Part shown: in pieces, positions 27,213 to 36,108 of the stretch | How the letters are laid out: each line of letters begins with the position of its first letter | Position numbering within the stretch: position 1 is the stretch's first letter | DNA from: Phreatobacter sp. | Lineage (GTDB): Bacteria > Pseudomonadota > Alphaproteobacteria > Rhizobiales > Phreatobacteraceae | Direction of reading: 5' to 3' | Assembly (NCBI RefSeq): GCF_016793595.1 | Contig: NZ_JAEULY010000002.1 | Location: 310,001 to 374,000, forward strand | DNA length: 64,000 nt | Translations under genes and position numbers: made by a program | The notes under the pieces: model-generated | The model's input: only the letters and a program-made list of their open reading frames with translations | Told to the model about the DNA's origin: nothing | Database searches by the model: none

Positions 27213-27254
27213 GGCTTCCTCCGTGATGCCGCGCCCTTGACGGGCGTCGGCGCT

Positions 27255-27944
27255 TCAATTGTCCGCCGCGCCCGGCGGACCCTGGCGTGGGATCGCGGCG
27301 CCGTGCCGCGCCCACCATTCGACCGCCATGGCGCTTTCGTGCTCCATGGCCGTGATCATCAGGATTTCGGCTTCGTTCGCCCCGGCGCTCCAGGCCATGT
27401 GCGGCGTGGTCGACTGGAGATGGATGGAATCGCCGGCGGCCAGCGTCACCACTTCGTCACCGATCTGGAAAGCGACGGTGCCGGACAGCACAAAGCAGAA
27501 TTCCTCGCCCGGATGCGACACCAGCGGACCGTGGGCGCCGCCCTGCGGAAAGCGCAGGCGGAAGGCTTCCATCAGATGGTCGCGGCGTCCCGAGGCGAGC
27601 TGCGTCCATGCATAACCATCGCCATCCTTGCCCGAGTGGGCAGCCGGCGTCTCCGTCTCGCCCGCGCGAACCACGCGGAACGGCGCACGCTGCGGTGCCT
27701 CGCTATCGAACAAGGCGGCCGGAGCCAGATCGAGCGCGCCGGCAATCTGCAACAGATTGCCGATGGAGCAGGCGACCTGACCGCGCTCCAGGCGCGACAG
27801 GAAGGTCGTCGACAGGCCGGCGGCCCTGCCGAGATCGTCCAGTGTCATGCGGAGGCCCTGGCGTGCCTCGCGGATGCGTTCGCCAATGCGGCGCAACGAT
27901 TCCTGCTCGGCGTTTCGGGGGGCCGTTTGATTGGCAATGTTCAT
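27255..27944 (-). CDS. XRE family transcriptional regulator with C-terminal cupin
   Basis: 229 residues. The HTH lies at about residues 20-75 (MTLDDLGRAAGLSTTFLSRLERG); the cupin effector domain lies near 150-215 (SHPGEEFCFVLSGTVAFQIGDEVV is the barrel core). This layout is the PuuR/SutR-like class that senses small ligands. ATG at 27944 (MNIANQ) is chosen, with a weak ribosome site. It probably controls itself and the following cupin gene. Confidence 0.9.
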   Translation of the reverse strand: MNIANQTAPRNAEQESLRRIGERIREARQGLRMTLDDLGRAAGLSTTFLSRLERGQVACSIGNLLQIAGALDLAPAALFDSEAPQRAPFRVVRAGETETPAAHSGKDGDGYAWTQLASGRRDHLMEAFRLRFPQGGAHGPLVSHPGEEFCFVLSGTVAFQIGDEVVTLAAGDSIHLQSTTPHMAWSAGANEAEILMITAMEHESAMAVEWWARHGAAIPRQGPPGAADN

Positions 27945-28204
27945 AACAGGCACTTTTTATTTGCTTGCAATGAAAGTCAAGACTGCCTGACACGGGGCTG
28001 GGACCGTGAAACCCGCGCCGCCGGTTTTCGCGGCGCGGAGGCGAAACATCCGCTGGCTAGCAATTGTCCGGCGCGTCGTTGCACCGGCCCGGCTTGTCGC
28101 GACACTGCGCGGCAGGGGCCCGGTCGGTGGCGTGGTCAACCTGCGCAGGCTCTGGAATGCTGGGAGGCCGGTGGATGGCGATCGGGATACGAAGGAGACA
28201 GCCC

Positions 28205-28693
28205 GTGCGTGTTTCGGTGAATGCCTGCCTCGCCGTAATGCTCCTCGCGGCTCCCGCCCATGCCGGTCAGGTCTATTTCCGTCTGTCCGGCCGCGCGCCG
28301 GCGAGCGATCCCTGCCTTGGCCGCAGCTATGACGAGGCGCATCTGCGCCGCAATCCGCGCCAGAAGGTGACGCGCATCCATCTGCGTCGCGAGCGTGTGT
28401 CGGTGCCGGATGAGAACGGCGCGGAGCGGTTTACGGTGAGGATCGGCTTCCGCTTGCGCGGCGATGGTGACGCCTATGCCGTCAACGGCATCTGTACGAC
28501 CAACGGGGCGGCCGCCGACTGCGCCGGCGAGGGCGATGCCGGCGAATTCCAGCTGGAACTGCGCGGTGACGATGTTCGCGTTTCCGTGGAACGGCTGGAG
28601 GTCGAGGGCGCGCACGGATCGAGCCCCGATCTCGCGGCGAGCGACGACCGGGTGTTCCTGCTCCGCCCGGCGCCGCTATCGGCGTGCCGGTGA
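28205..28693 (+). CDS. Small secreted protein, hypothetical
   Basis: 162 residues from GTG at 28205, which has AAGGAG seven bases upstream. Residues 1-20 (VRVSVNACLAVMLLAAPAHA) form a signal peptide. The mature part has cysteines in DPCLGR, NGICTT and ADCAGEG and a final Cys, so two disulphides are possible. No family is recognised. Its end overlaps the convergent gene by 18 bases. Confidence 0.7.
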   Translation: MRVSVNACLAVMLLAAPAHAGQVYFRLSGRAPASDPCLGRSYDEAHLRRNPRQKVTRIHLRRERVSVPDENGAERFTVRIGFRLRGDGDAYAVNGICTTNGAAADCAGEGDAGEFQLELRGDDVRVSVERLEVEGAHGSSPDLAASDDRVFLLRPAPLSACR

Positions 28694-29356
28694 GGGCGAG
28701 CCCGGTGATGACCAGATGACCGCTGCGGTGCCAGCCAATGCCTGCTCGGCATCCTGATCGTCGATTAGGATGCGCGTGAACGGATCAACAGCATGACGGA
28801 CCAGTTCGGTTCGATCGGAGAGCGCCATGAGGGGCACGCCGAATCCCCAGCTCCGTTGCATCCATGTCGGCGACGGCGACCCGCTTCGGGCTGAGAAAAC
28901 CCGCCCGCCAGCGTGGAGCTCATAAAGGTTCTGGTAGCGCGGGTTGCTCGCAAAACCAGGCAAGCCCGTCGCACCTACCGCCAGGCTGTCGAGATCCCAG
29001 GCGTCTTCATTGCCGAAGGGCAGGGGAGCGTAGGCTACCGCGAGCAGCGCGCAGTCAGCCCATGCCCAGTTCGCCCTGTCATCCTGCCGCCTTGCCAGGT
29101 CAAAATGCAGGGCGATCTGCGTGGCGCGCCTGCGACCGCGCACGGGCAAGCTGAATGAGCAATGCTCAGTGTATTGAAAGCAACTCCAGTCCCAATCTGG
29201 CTCTTCTTCATTGTCTTGATATTCCAGATCGAAAGCGGCCGGGACCCGCTCTCGCAGCAGACTTCGAAAGTCATCGATCAGGCGCTCGATTTCCACGCCT
29301 GCCCGCCGCGAGTTGGAAAAAGCCGCTGCAATAGGGCACGGGACACGCGCGGTCAT
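28676..29356 (-). CDS. Unknown protein, partner of nuclease-like gene
   Basis: A 226-residue protein with no family I recognise. It is rich in Trp and aromatic residues (EEPDWDWSCFQYTEHC near residue 51; WMQRSWGFGVPLMALSDRTELVRH near 165). There is no signal peptide or membrane segment. Its start overlaps the nuclease stop by four bases (ATGA), so the two are coupled. G+C drops here: bases 29161-29220 hold 25 G/C of 60, while flanking genes are near 70%. This suggests recent gain by transfer. Confidence 0.75.
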   Translation of the reverse strand: MTARVPCPIAAAFSNSRRAGVEIERLIDDFRSLLRERVPAAFDLEYQDNEEEPDWDWSCFQYTEHCSFSLPVRGRRRATQIALHFDLARRQDDRANWAWADCALLAVAYAPLPFGNEDAWDLDSLAVGATGLPGFASNPRYQNLYELHAGGRVFSARSGSPSPTWMQRSWGFGVPLMALSDRTELVRHAVDPFTRILIDDQDAEQALAGTAAVIWSSPGSPSPARR

Positions 29357-30063
29357 GACGCGCTCCTGTAGAAGACAGGAGATTGCGGAAAAGTCGGTTG
29401 AAGTCCCGCCCAGTCGGCGAACCCCTGGAACGCTCGAATGTCTACTCGCTCAAGGAAGTTCCCAACCAGCTCCGCCCAGACGTGCAACGGACGGCCGTCG
29501 GCTAGTGTTCCGGTGCGCCTCTGAAGATCTTTCAGTCGCGCCAGGATATCGATCCAGGTGGTTGCGACATCAATTCCGGCCGGCCGTCCGGGGTAGTGTT
29601 TCGCGACAGTTGCGGTCACGATTGTCGCGTTCGCCCACCGGTGATCCTCTCGGATCGCCGCGCGCTGCCGGGCGACTTCTCGCGTCAGGTGCTCGTCGGT
29701 GACTTTCCAGTCCCATTTCATTTCAATGAGCACGGCCAGGTAGGCGCCGTCGCCATTCCGGAATCGGACCACGACGTCTGGCTCGCATCTGCTTGCGTCT
29801 TGCCGCTGGTTCCATGACGACGCGCTGAGGTCGGATGGCCAGAAATCCACGTGGTGCGACGCGAAGTTCATCTCGCCTGCTACCGCTGTGAAGCCCGGCC
29901 CCAGAGCGAGGGCCAGGCAACGGGAGGCTTCGCTTGTCGTCATGAAGACAAGAGGCGTGAACACCATGGATGTCACTGCATCCTCGTTCTTCGCGTTCTT
30001 GTGCTCGCCTGGTCGGTCATGAAGGACCCGCCGGACATTCTTGATGTTGAATGCGTGGAGCAT
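29353..30063 (-). CDS. PD-(D/E)XK nuclease-like protein
   Basis: 236 residues. The likely active site is EPDVVVRF (Asp96), then AVLIEMKWD (Glu114, Lys116), with Gln133 in REVARQR and an N-terminal acidic helix KNEDAVTSMVF (Glu27). This order fits the PD-(D/E)XK fold; it is motif reading, not a database match. The start at 30063 has GGAG nine bases upstream. It follows the YfhO gene by 23 bases on the same strand but differs in base composition. Whether it cuts nucleic acid is unknown. Confidence 0.72.
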   Translation of the reverse strand: MLHAFNIKNVRRVLHDRPGEHKNAKNEDAVTSMVFTPLVFMTTSEASRCLALALGPGFTAVAGEMNFASHHVDFWPSDLSASSWNQRQDASRCEPDVVVRFRNGDGAYLAVLIEMKWDWKVTDEHLTREVARQRAAIREDHRWANATIVTATVAKHYPGRPAGIDVATTWIDILARLKDLQRRTGTLADGRPLHVWAELVGNFLERVDIRAFQGFADWAGLQPTFPQSPVFYRSAS

Positions 30064-30086
30064 CAGAGAACTCCGGAGGCCGTACG

Positions 30087-32600
30087 CTATTCCTCCTCGC
30101 GGCCGAGGACGCCGTCGAGGGCGGCCTTCAGGTTTTCGAGGGATAGCGGCCGATAGGTGAAGACGACGCGGCTTGCGCCGGCCGGCACTTCGACGCCGCG
30201 GAACAGGACGTCGGTGCGCAGGAGCGGCTTGCGGACGCCGTCCACCTCGACCTGCCAGCCGGGATACCAGGGCTCGTGCAGCGTCAGGACAGCGGTCAGC
30301 CGGCTCTCGACGGACACCTCGACCCGGTCCGGGCGCCAGGACACGATCTCCGCGCGGCCGGGCGGCCGTGTCGGAACGGGAGCGACCAGCGCGGCCAGCG
30401 GGCCGGTCGGTCTGGCCTGAGCCGTGACCGGCCGCGGATTGCCGGCGGTATCGGCTGCGGGAGGCGAAGTTTGCGAGGCCGCATAGGTCTGGCTCAGGTC
30501 GTCGTCGTCATCGACCATGACCTCCGAGCCGGAGACGGACGGAAAGCGGCCAGCATCGACGAAGGCGTCGGCATCCGCGACACGCACGACACCCGACAGG
30601 ACCACACGCGGCTCGGCCTGCGGCAGGCGATAGATCCAGGCCTGCGGGCCATCCATGATGGTTTCGATCGTCTGCCACTGGCGCAGGTGCGGCATCAGCT
30701 CGATCGGCCGGTCGAGGACGATGTATTCGAGGCCGAGCGCCCGCGACAGGTCGCAGCTATAGCTGGAGAACGAGGCGGGGAAGCGGCGGTGGAACACCGT
30801 GTAGGGGCTTTCGCCCGGCGCGACGAGCCGGTCGTAGGAGCCGATGCGCAGGGGGTTGTAGCCGTTGGTGGCCTCGAAGCCATAGACCATCGCGGCATTC
30901 TGCCAGGGTCCGCCGAGCCCGACGATCTCGACGCGCGGACGGACGGCGCCGTGCGGCTGGCGCTTCATCTCGCGGGTGAGCGTGGCGATGATCGAGCCGT
31001 CGCGGCCACTCGGCCGCTCGAGGAAGGCGTAGTTGGTGCGCGGTTCGGCGTTGAGCGAGGATCCGGCATTGAGCAGGACCAGCTCGCCGGCGGTGAACAC
31101 CGTCGCGAGCGTTGCCGCCGCAAGGCGGGCGCGCGGCGCGCGGGCGAGGAGCAGCAGGGCGATCAGTCCGACGTAGATGGGCGCGACCTTGGCGATGGCG
31201 ATCATCGCGTCGACCGCCTTGCCGGAGCCCGCCGAGAAATGGACGGCCCAGCCGAGCAGGCCCGCCACCGCCAGCGTGCCGACGGCGAGGACGACCGGCG
31301 GCACCCGGGGCAGGCCCTTGCGGACATAGTCGGAGAGCAGGTGCCCCGTGAGGTAGGCCAGCGCGAGAACGAGGATGAACAGGCCGCCGACCGGTCGGCG
31401 AAACTGCGAGATGCCCGGAACGTGCTCGAACAGCCAGGGGAAGATCGGCGTGTAGCGGCCGAGCGCATAGACGAGGGCGCCAACGGCGACGGCGGCCATG
31501 ACCCGCCGGCCCGAGGCCCAGAGACGCCCGCCGGCAAGGCCGTGCCACAGCACGAGCAGGGCCGTGAAGCTACCCGCGAACAGGTAGTTGAAGGCCCGGT
31601 CGGTGCCGTCGAGGCCGGGGCGGGTGCCGTGGCCCGGGCCCCAGTCGCCAAGCACCGCCTGTTGGATCGAGCCGAAGATGTTCGGAACGATGAAATTCGC
31701 GGCGTTCACCGGATACCAGGAGGAGAGCAGCGCGTTCTGGAGGTCGATGGCCGGGCGGTTCGAGAAGGCGGCGAACTGTGCGGTCAGAAGCAGTGGCACC
31801 GCCATCAGCGCGACGCCGGTCAGGCCCATGACGATGAATAGCGGCAGGCGGCTCAGCGCGAAGCGGGCCGGCGAGGGCTGGTTGAGAATATGCCGCGCGG
31901 CGAGCACGACCAGCACGAAGCACAGCAGCAGGGGCGTTTGCGTGCGGCCGAGCGCGATGATCACGGCGATGACGGCAAAGCCGATGGCGGCAAGGAACGA
32001 GCGCCGGTCGAGGGAGGCCTCCAGCAGCAGCCAGGCCAGTGGGAACAGGCCGAAGGATGTGATGATGCCGACATGGTTCATGCGACCGGCGACAACGCCG
32101 CCGAGCATGAAGATCGCGGCGGCGAGCACCGATGCGGCGGCCGGCCAGCCATGGCGGTGACCATAGACGCCAAGGGCGAGGCCGCCGACCAGCAGGTGGG
32201 CGAAGACGATGAAGTCGAAAGCGAAGAGCGACGGCGAGGGATCGAACAGCGCCCAGACCAGGAAGGGCGGCGAGAAGATCAGCGACTGCGGGTCGGCGAT
32301 GCTCGGGTGTCCGGCATAGTGGTAGGGATTCCAGAAGGGCGTCCCGCCATCATGGATCGTGCCCGCGAGAAAGCGAAAGAACGCGTAGAACTGGTTCTTG
32401 GAATCCCAGGGAACGACGAGATCGTTCAGCCACCACTGCATCCACGCGGCGGTCCAGACCAGCGTGATGGCCGCAAGGGTCAGAATGAGAGTCGCGGCCG
32501 GCCGCGACAGTGCAGTACGCAAGCGCTCCAGCCATGGGCCGGCAAACACATGAGACCGCGCGCGCGCAAAGGGCGCGCGACCCGCATCATCGACAGCCAA
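30087..32600 (-). CDS. YfhO-type multi-pass membrane protein
   Basis: 837 residues with about twelve membrane segments over residues 35-500, an early loop FWNPYHYAGHPSIADPQ typical of GT-C/YfhO proteins, and a C-terminal soluble domain. The C-terminus carries WYPGWQVEVDG and VVFTYRPLS, both hallmarks of the family. Members are linked to polyprenyl-sugar transfer to cell-envelope polymers. The start is TTG at 32600, preceded by AGGGGG. A linker near 695-745 is acidic, then Pro-rich. Confidence 0.82.
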   Translation of the reverse strand: MAVDDAGRAPFARARSHVFAGPWLERLRTALSRPAATLILTLAAITLVWTAAWMQWWLNDLVVPWDSKNQFYAFFRFLAGTIHDGGTPFWNPYHYAGHPSIADPQSLIFSPPFLVWALFDPSPSLFAFDFIVFAHLLVGGLALGVYGHRHGWPAAASVLAAAIFMLGGVVAGRMNHVGIITSFGLFPLAWLLLEASLDRRSFLAAIGFAVIAVIIALGRTQTPLLLCFVLVVLAARHILNQPSPARFALSRLPLFIVMGLTGVALMAVPLLLTAQFAAFSNRPAIDLQNALLSSWYPVNAANFIVPNIFGSIQQAVLGDWGPGHGTRPGLDGTDRAFNYLFAGSFTALLVLWHGLAGGRLWASGRRVMAAVAVGALVYALGRYTPIFPWLFEHVPGISQFRRPVGGLFILVLALAYLTGHLLSDYVRKGLPRVPPVVLAVGTLAVAGLLGWAVHFSAGSGKAVDAMIAIAKVAPIYVGLIALLLLARAPRARLAAATLATVFTAGELVLLNAGSSLNAEPRTNYAFLERPSGRDGSIIATLTREMKRQPHGAVRPRVEIVGLGGPWQNAAMVYGFEATNGYNPLRIGSYDRLVAPGESPYTVFHRRFPASFSSYSCDLSRALGLEYIVLDRPIELMPHLRQWQTIETIMDGPQAWIYRLPQAEPRVVLSGVVRVADADAFVDAGRFPSVSGSEVMVDDDDDLSQTYAASQTSPPAADTAGNPRPVTAQARPTGPLAALVAPVPTRPPGRAEIVSWRPDRVEVSVESRLTAVLTLHEPWYPGWQVEVDGVRKPLLRTDVLFRGVEVPAGASRVVFTYRPLSLENLKAALDGVLGREEE

Positions 32601-32831
32601 CTCAATCCCCCTGAGGCGTGAACGACGCCTCCCCTATGTGGATCACTGAATCGTGAAGTTTCGCCTTTTTCAAGCGAATTGTATGGTTCTAAAGACGTTT
32701 CCGTCTGAACTGCGGCGGATTGGCCGCGGCATTGTGACCGGATCAGTGGCGAATTGCGGCGATTGCCCCGAGGGAGGCATGCGCGAGGCCACCGTTTCGC
32801 GGCTTCGGCGGCGGCGTGATAGGCTCCGTCC

Positions 32832-34244
32832 ATGTCGACCATCGAGCGCCCGCAATCGACCTATGGCGGCCTTCGCGGCCTGATCGCCAACTTCGCCACC
32901 CGTTTTTCGGGGTTGGGGGAGGCGGCCGGGCGCCGATTCAACGACCTGATGCCGAAGGGGCTCTATGCCCGTTCCCTGATCATCGTCATCGCGCCGATCG
33001 TGATCCTCCAGTCGGTCGTCGCCTATGTGTTCATGGAGCGGCACTGGCAGCTCGTGACGCACCGCCTGTCGGCGGCGGTGACGCAGGACATCGCTGCGCT
33101 CATCGACATCCAGAAGACCTATCCGCAGGACCGCGATTACGAGACGCTGCGGCGCATCGCGCGCGACCGGCTGAACCTGATGGTCGAGATCCTGCCGCCG
33201 GAGCCGCTGCCGATCTCCGGCCCAAAGCCGTTCTTCGACGTGCTGGACGGCGCGCTGTCCCGCGAGATCGCGCTGCAGGTCGGCAGGCCGTTCTGGATCG
33301 ATACGGTGGGCAATTCGGCGCTGGTCGAGATCCGCATCCAGCTCGAAGACAATTCGGTCATGAAGGTCTTCGCCCGGCGCGGCATGGCCTATGCCTCGAA
33401 CAGCCACATCTTCCTGGTCTGGATGGTGATCGCCTCGCTGGTGCTGATCGGCATCGCCATCCTGTTTCTGCGCAACCAGATCCGGCCGATCCAGGCATTG
33501 GCGGCGGCCGCCGAGGATTTTGGCAAGGGCCGCGAGGTGGTCGGCTTCCGCCCGCGTGGCGCCAGCGAGGTGAGGGCGGCGGCGCAGGCCTTCATCGAGA
33601 TGCGCCGGCGCATCGAGCGGCAGATCGACCAGCGCACGACCATGCTGGCCGGCGTCAGCCATGACCTGAGGACCGTGCTGACGCGCTTCAAGCTGGAACT
33701 GGCGCTGCTGTCCGAAGGGCCGGAGACGGAGGCGCTGCGCCGCGACGTCGATGAAATGGGCCGCATGGTCGAGGGCTATCTCGCCTTCGCGCGCGGCGAT
33801 TCCGGCGAGCCGCCGGCGCCGACCGACATGGAAGCCTTCCTCAGGGAGCTCGCCGCCGATGCCGAGCGCTCCGGCCACAAGGTCTCGGCCGATTTCCACG
33901 GCGAGCCGATCGTGACGGTGAGGCCCGACGCCTTCCGCCGCTGCCTCGCCAACCTCGTCGGCAATGCCGCGCGCTATGGCGACGCCATCGCCATTGTCGG
34001 CCATCGCGACCACCGCTGGCTGACCGTCACGGTGGACGATGACGGGCCGGGTATTCCCGCCGACCGGCGCGAGGACGTGTTCAAGCCGTTCCTGCGGCTG
34101 GACGATGCGCGCAACGTCGACGAGGGCGGCTCGGGGCTGGGGCTGGCCATCGCCCGTGACATCGCCCGGTCGCATGGCGGCGACATCACCCTGTCGGACA
34201 GCCCGCTCGGCGGCCTCCGGGCGACGGTGCGCGTGCCGATCTAG
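32832..34244 (+). CDS. EnvZ-type sensor histidine kinase
   Basis: 470 residues. Two membrane helices (about 48-67 and 198-213) frame a periplasmic domain; then HAMP, the H-box GVSHDLRTVLTRF (His277) and an ATP domain with DDDGPGIP and GSGLGLAI. The H-box has Val where EnvZ relatives usually have Pro after HDLRT. No response regulator is adjacent, so it is orphaned here; the partner may lie elsewhere. It is divergent from the YfhO gene. Confidence 0.9.
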   Translation: MSTIERPQSTYGGLRGLIANFATRFSGLGEAAGRRFNDLMPKGLYARSLIIVIAPIVILQSVVAYVFMERHWQLVTHRLSAAVTQDIAALIDIQKTYPQDRDYETLRRIARDRLNLMVEILPPEPLPISGPKPFFDVLDGALSREIALQVGRPFWIDTVGNSALVEIRIQLEDNSVMKVFARRGMAYASNSHIFLVWMVIASLVLIGIAILFLRNQIRPIQALAAAAEDFGKGREVVGFRPRGASEVRAAAQAFIEMRRRIERQIDQRTTMLAGVSHDLRTVLTRFKLELALLSEGPETEALRRDVDEMGRMVEGYLAFARGDSGEPPAPTDMEAFLRELAADAERSGHKVSADFHGEPIVTVRPDAFRRCLANLVGNAARYGDAIAIVGHRDHRWLTVTVDDDGPGIPADRREDVFKPFLRLDDARNVDEGGSGLGLAIARDIARSHGGDITLSDSPLGGLRATVRVPI

Positions 34245-34798
34245 GCTTCCAGCGGCTCGGCGATCGCCTCGCCGAACAGGCGGCGGCGCGCGAGGAGCGC
34301 GATGTCGTGGGCGAGCAGCGACAGATGCGCCGCGACGATGGCCGCCGAGAGCGCCATCCCGAACAGCCAGTAGGCGGGCATCGAGGAGAATGTCGTCGAA
34401 GCCGAGGGGATGCGGCTGGCCTCATCGAGAAGGGGCTGCGCCACGGCGGCCAGCAGAACCAGCCCCGCGAGACCGCCGAGCACCACGGCGGAAGAGCGAA
34501 TGTTGGCCAGTGGCACGCTGGGGCCGATGAAGGCGCGCAGCGCCCCGACCAGGACCAGCGTCAGGATCACCGCCCAGGAAACGGCGTGGGTGCCGGCATA
34601 GACCTGCGCCTCGAAGATGCGGCCGGCGGCGACGAGGGCGTCGATCCGCGCCTCCAGCGTGTCCGGCGACATCCAGAAGATCGAGAGGCGATAGCCGGGC
34701 ACGGGCTCGATCAGGCCATGGCCCGTGGTCGCCGCGGCAAGCGCGGCGGCGGCGAGATAGATCCCGCAGAAGGTCATCACCAGGCGGCGCATTGCCAT
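34241..34798 (-). CDS. Multi-pass membrane protein, hypothetical
   Basis: 185 residues with four hydrophobic segments (about 4-22, 73-92, 101-121 and 140-162). The start at 34798 (MAMRRLVMTF) is chosen because a helix begins there. It overlaps the kinase end by four bases in convergent orientation. No family is recognised. Confidence 0.7.
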   Translation of the reverse strand: MAMRRLVMTFCGIYLAAAALAAATTGHGLIEPVPGYRLSIFWMSPDTLEARIDALVAAGRIFEAQVYAGTHAVSWAVILTLVLVGALRAFIGPSVPLANIRSSAVVLGGLAGLVLLAAVAQPLLDEASRIPSASTTFSSMPAYWLFGMALSAAIVAAHLSLLAHDIALLARRRLFGEAIAEPLEA

Positions 34799-35073
34799 GT
34801 CTCCACGTCCCCATCCCGACACTAGGGAGCGGCGCGGGGGCACGGCAACGACAAGGTTAAAAGTTGGTTAACAAGCGTCTCCAAATGCGCGCTTCGCGCT
34901 CCTGATACGCGCATGGCGTGCGGTTTGCGGGATGCGGCCTGTCTTTCCTGAACGCTGCCATAACAGGGCGAAAATGACCGAAAAATAATGTTCCAGGCCA
35001 GCTCTGGCGCTGTTTTCCGGCTTCTCCTAGATGCCGATGTCATGGCGTGCATTCGCCATGTCGGGAGGGGTCC

Positions 35074-36108
35074 ATGGAAGGCATCCGCGCCGCATTCGAC
35101 GAGGCCGTCACGCTCCGGCAGGCGAAGAAACTGATCCAGTGCATGGCCCACGAGCAGAGCTTCCTGCTGCTCTCCGCACCAGGCATGGGCAAGTCCGAGA
35201 TGGTCTACGAGGCAGCGCGCGAGGCTGGACTGCCGTGCCGCTCGTTGCTGGGCACGCAGATCGCGCCCGAGGACGTCAGCGGCGTGCCGCGCATCGTCGG
35301 CGAGCGCTCGGTCTTCTGTCCGCCGCGCCTTCTGCTGCCGGAGAAGCCCGAGCCGTTCTGCCTGTTCCTCGACGAGCTGCCGGCCTGCGCGCCGGATGTC
35401 CAGAAGGCGTTCTACTCGCTGCTGCTGGAGCGCCGGCTCGGCGAGCACGCGCTGCCGCCCGGAACCTGGGTCGTCGCCGCCGGCAACCGCCTGCAGGACC
35501 GCGCTCTGGTCCGGGCCATGAGCTCGGCGCTGGTCAACCGCGTCACGATCCTGCAACTGAAGATCGATGTCGATGAATGGCTGGTCTGGGCCCAGCAGCG
35601 CGGCATCCGCGCGGAGATCCGCAGCTTCGTCCGCACCATCCCCGATGCGCTGATGCGCCCGGTGCCGGCGGACCCGGTGCCGTTCTCGACCCCGCGCGCC
35701 TGGGCGCAGCTGTCGCGGGCGCTGGATCTCGCCGAGAAGTCCAACCTGCTCGGCAACGACACGCGCCGGGCGCTGGCCTTCGGCCGGCTCTCGCCGGAGG
35801 ACGCTGTGGTGTTCTGCGCGCTGGCCGAGGAGGCGATAGGCGCGATCCGGCCGCTCGACGACTACCTGCGCCAGCCTGATCTGTTGCCCAAGGGCGATTC
35901 CGCCCGCTGGTTCGTGCTCGACTGCATCCGCCAGCATGTGCGTGACGGCCGCGCCGATCATCTGAAGCCGGCGGTGGTCAACCGCTTTCTCAAAAGCCTG
36001 TCGTCGGAGCATCAGCTGACGCTGGTCGCCGACATGGTCGAGAAGTGGGGAGCACTTGGTGCCGACCGCGCCCTGTTCGATCTCCTGCGCAAGGTCACGG
36101 CGGCATGA
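35074..36108 (+). CDS. MoxR/CobS-type AAA+ ATPase
   Basis: 344 residues. Walker A is SAPGMGKS (34-41), Walker B FCLFLDEL (Asp100, Glu101), sensor 1 AAGNRL (Asn138). The VNRVTIL segment near 154-160 ends the AAA core. ATG at 35074 has GGGAGGGG just upstream. It is the first of three ATGA-coupled genes with a DUF2201/VWA protein and an LCCL-like protein. In such pairs the ATPase is thought to remodel a client presented by the VWA protein. Confidence 0.92.
   Translation: MEGIRAAFDEAVTLRQAKKLIQCMAHEQSFLLLSAPGMGKSEMVYEAAREAGLPCRSLLGTQIAPEDVSGVPRIVGERSVFCPPRLLLPEKPEPFCLFLDELPACAPDVQKAFYSLLLERRLGEHALPPGTWVVAAGNRLQDRALVRAMSSALVNRVTILQLKIDVDEWLVWAQQRGIRAEIRSFVRTIPDALMRPVPADPVPFSTPRAWAQLSRALDLAEKSNLLGNDTRRALAFGRLSPEDAVVFCALAEEAIGAIRPLDDYLRQPDLLPKGDSARWFVLDCIRQHVRDGRADHLKPAVVNRFLKSLSSEHQLTLVADMVEKWGALGADRALFDLLRKVTAA

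Noticed and set aside
30276..31841. Open frame opposite the YfhO gene
   Set aside because: The product is Arg/Asp/Gly-rich without motifs, and the sense strand encodes clear membrane helices.
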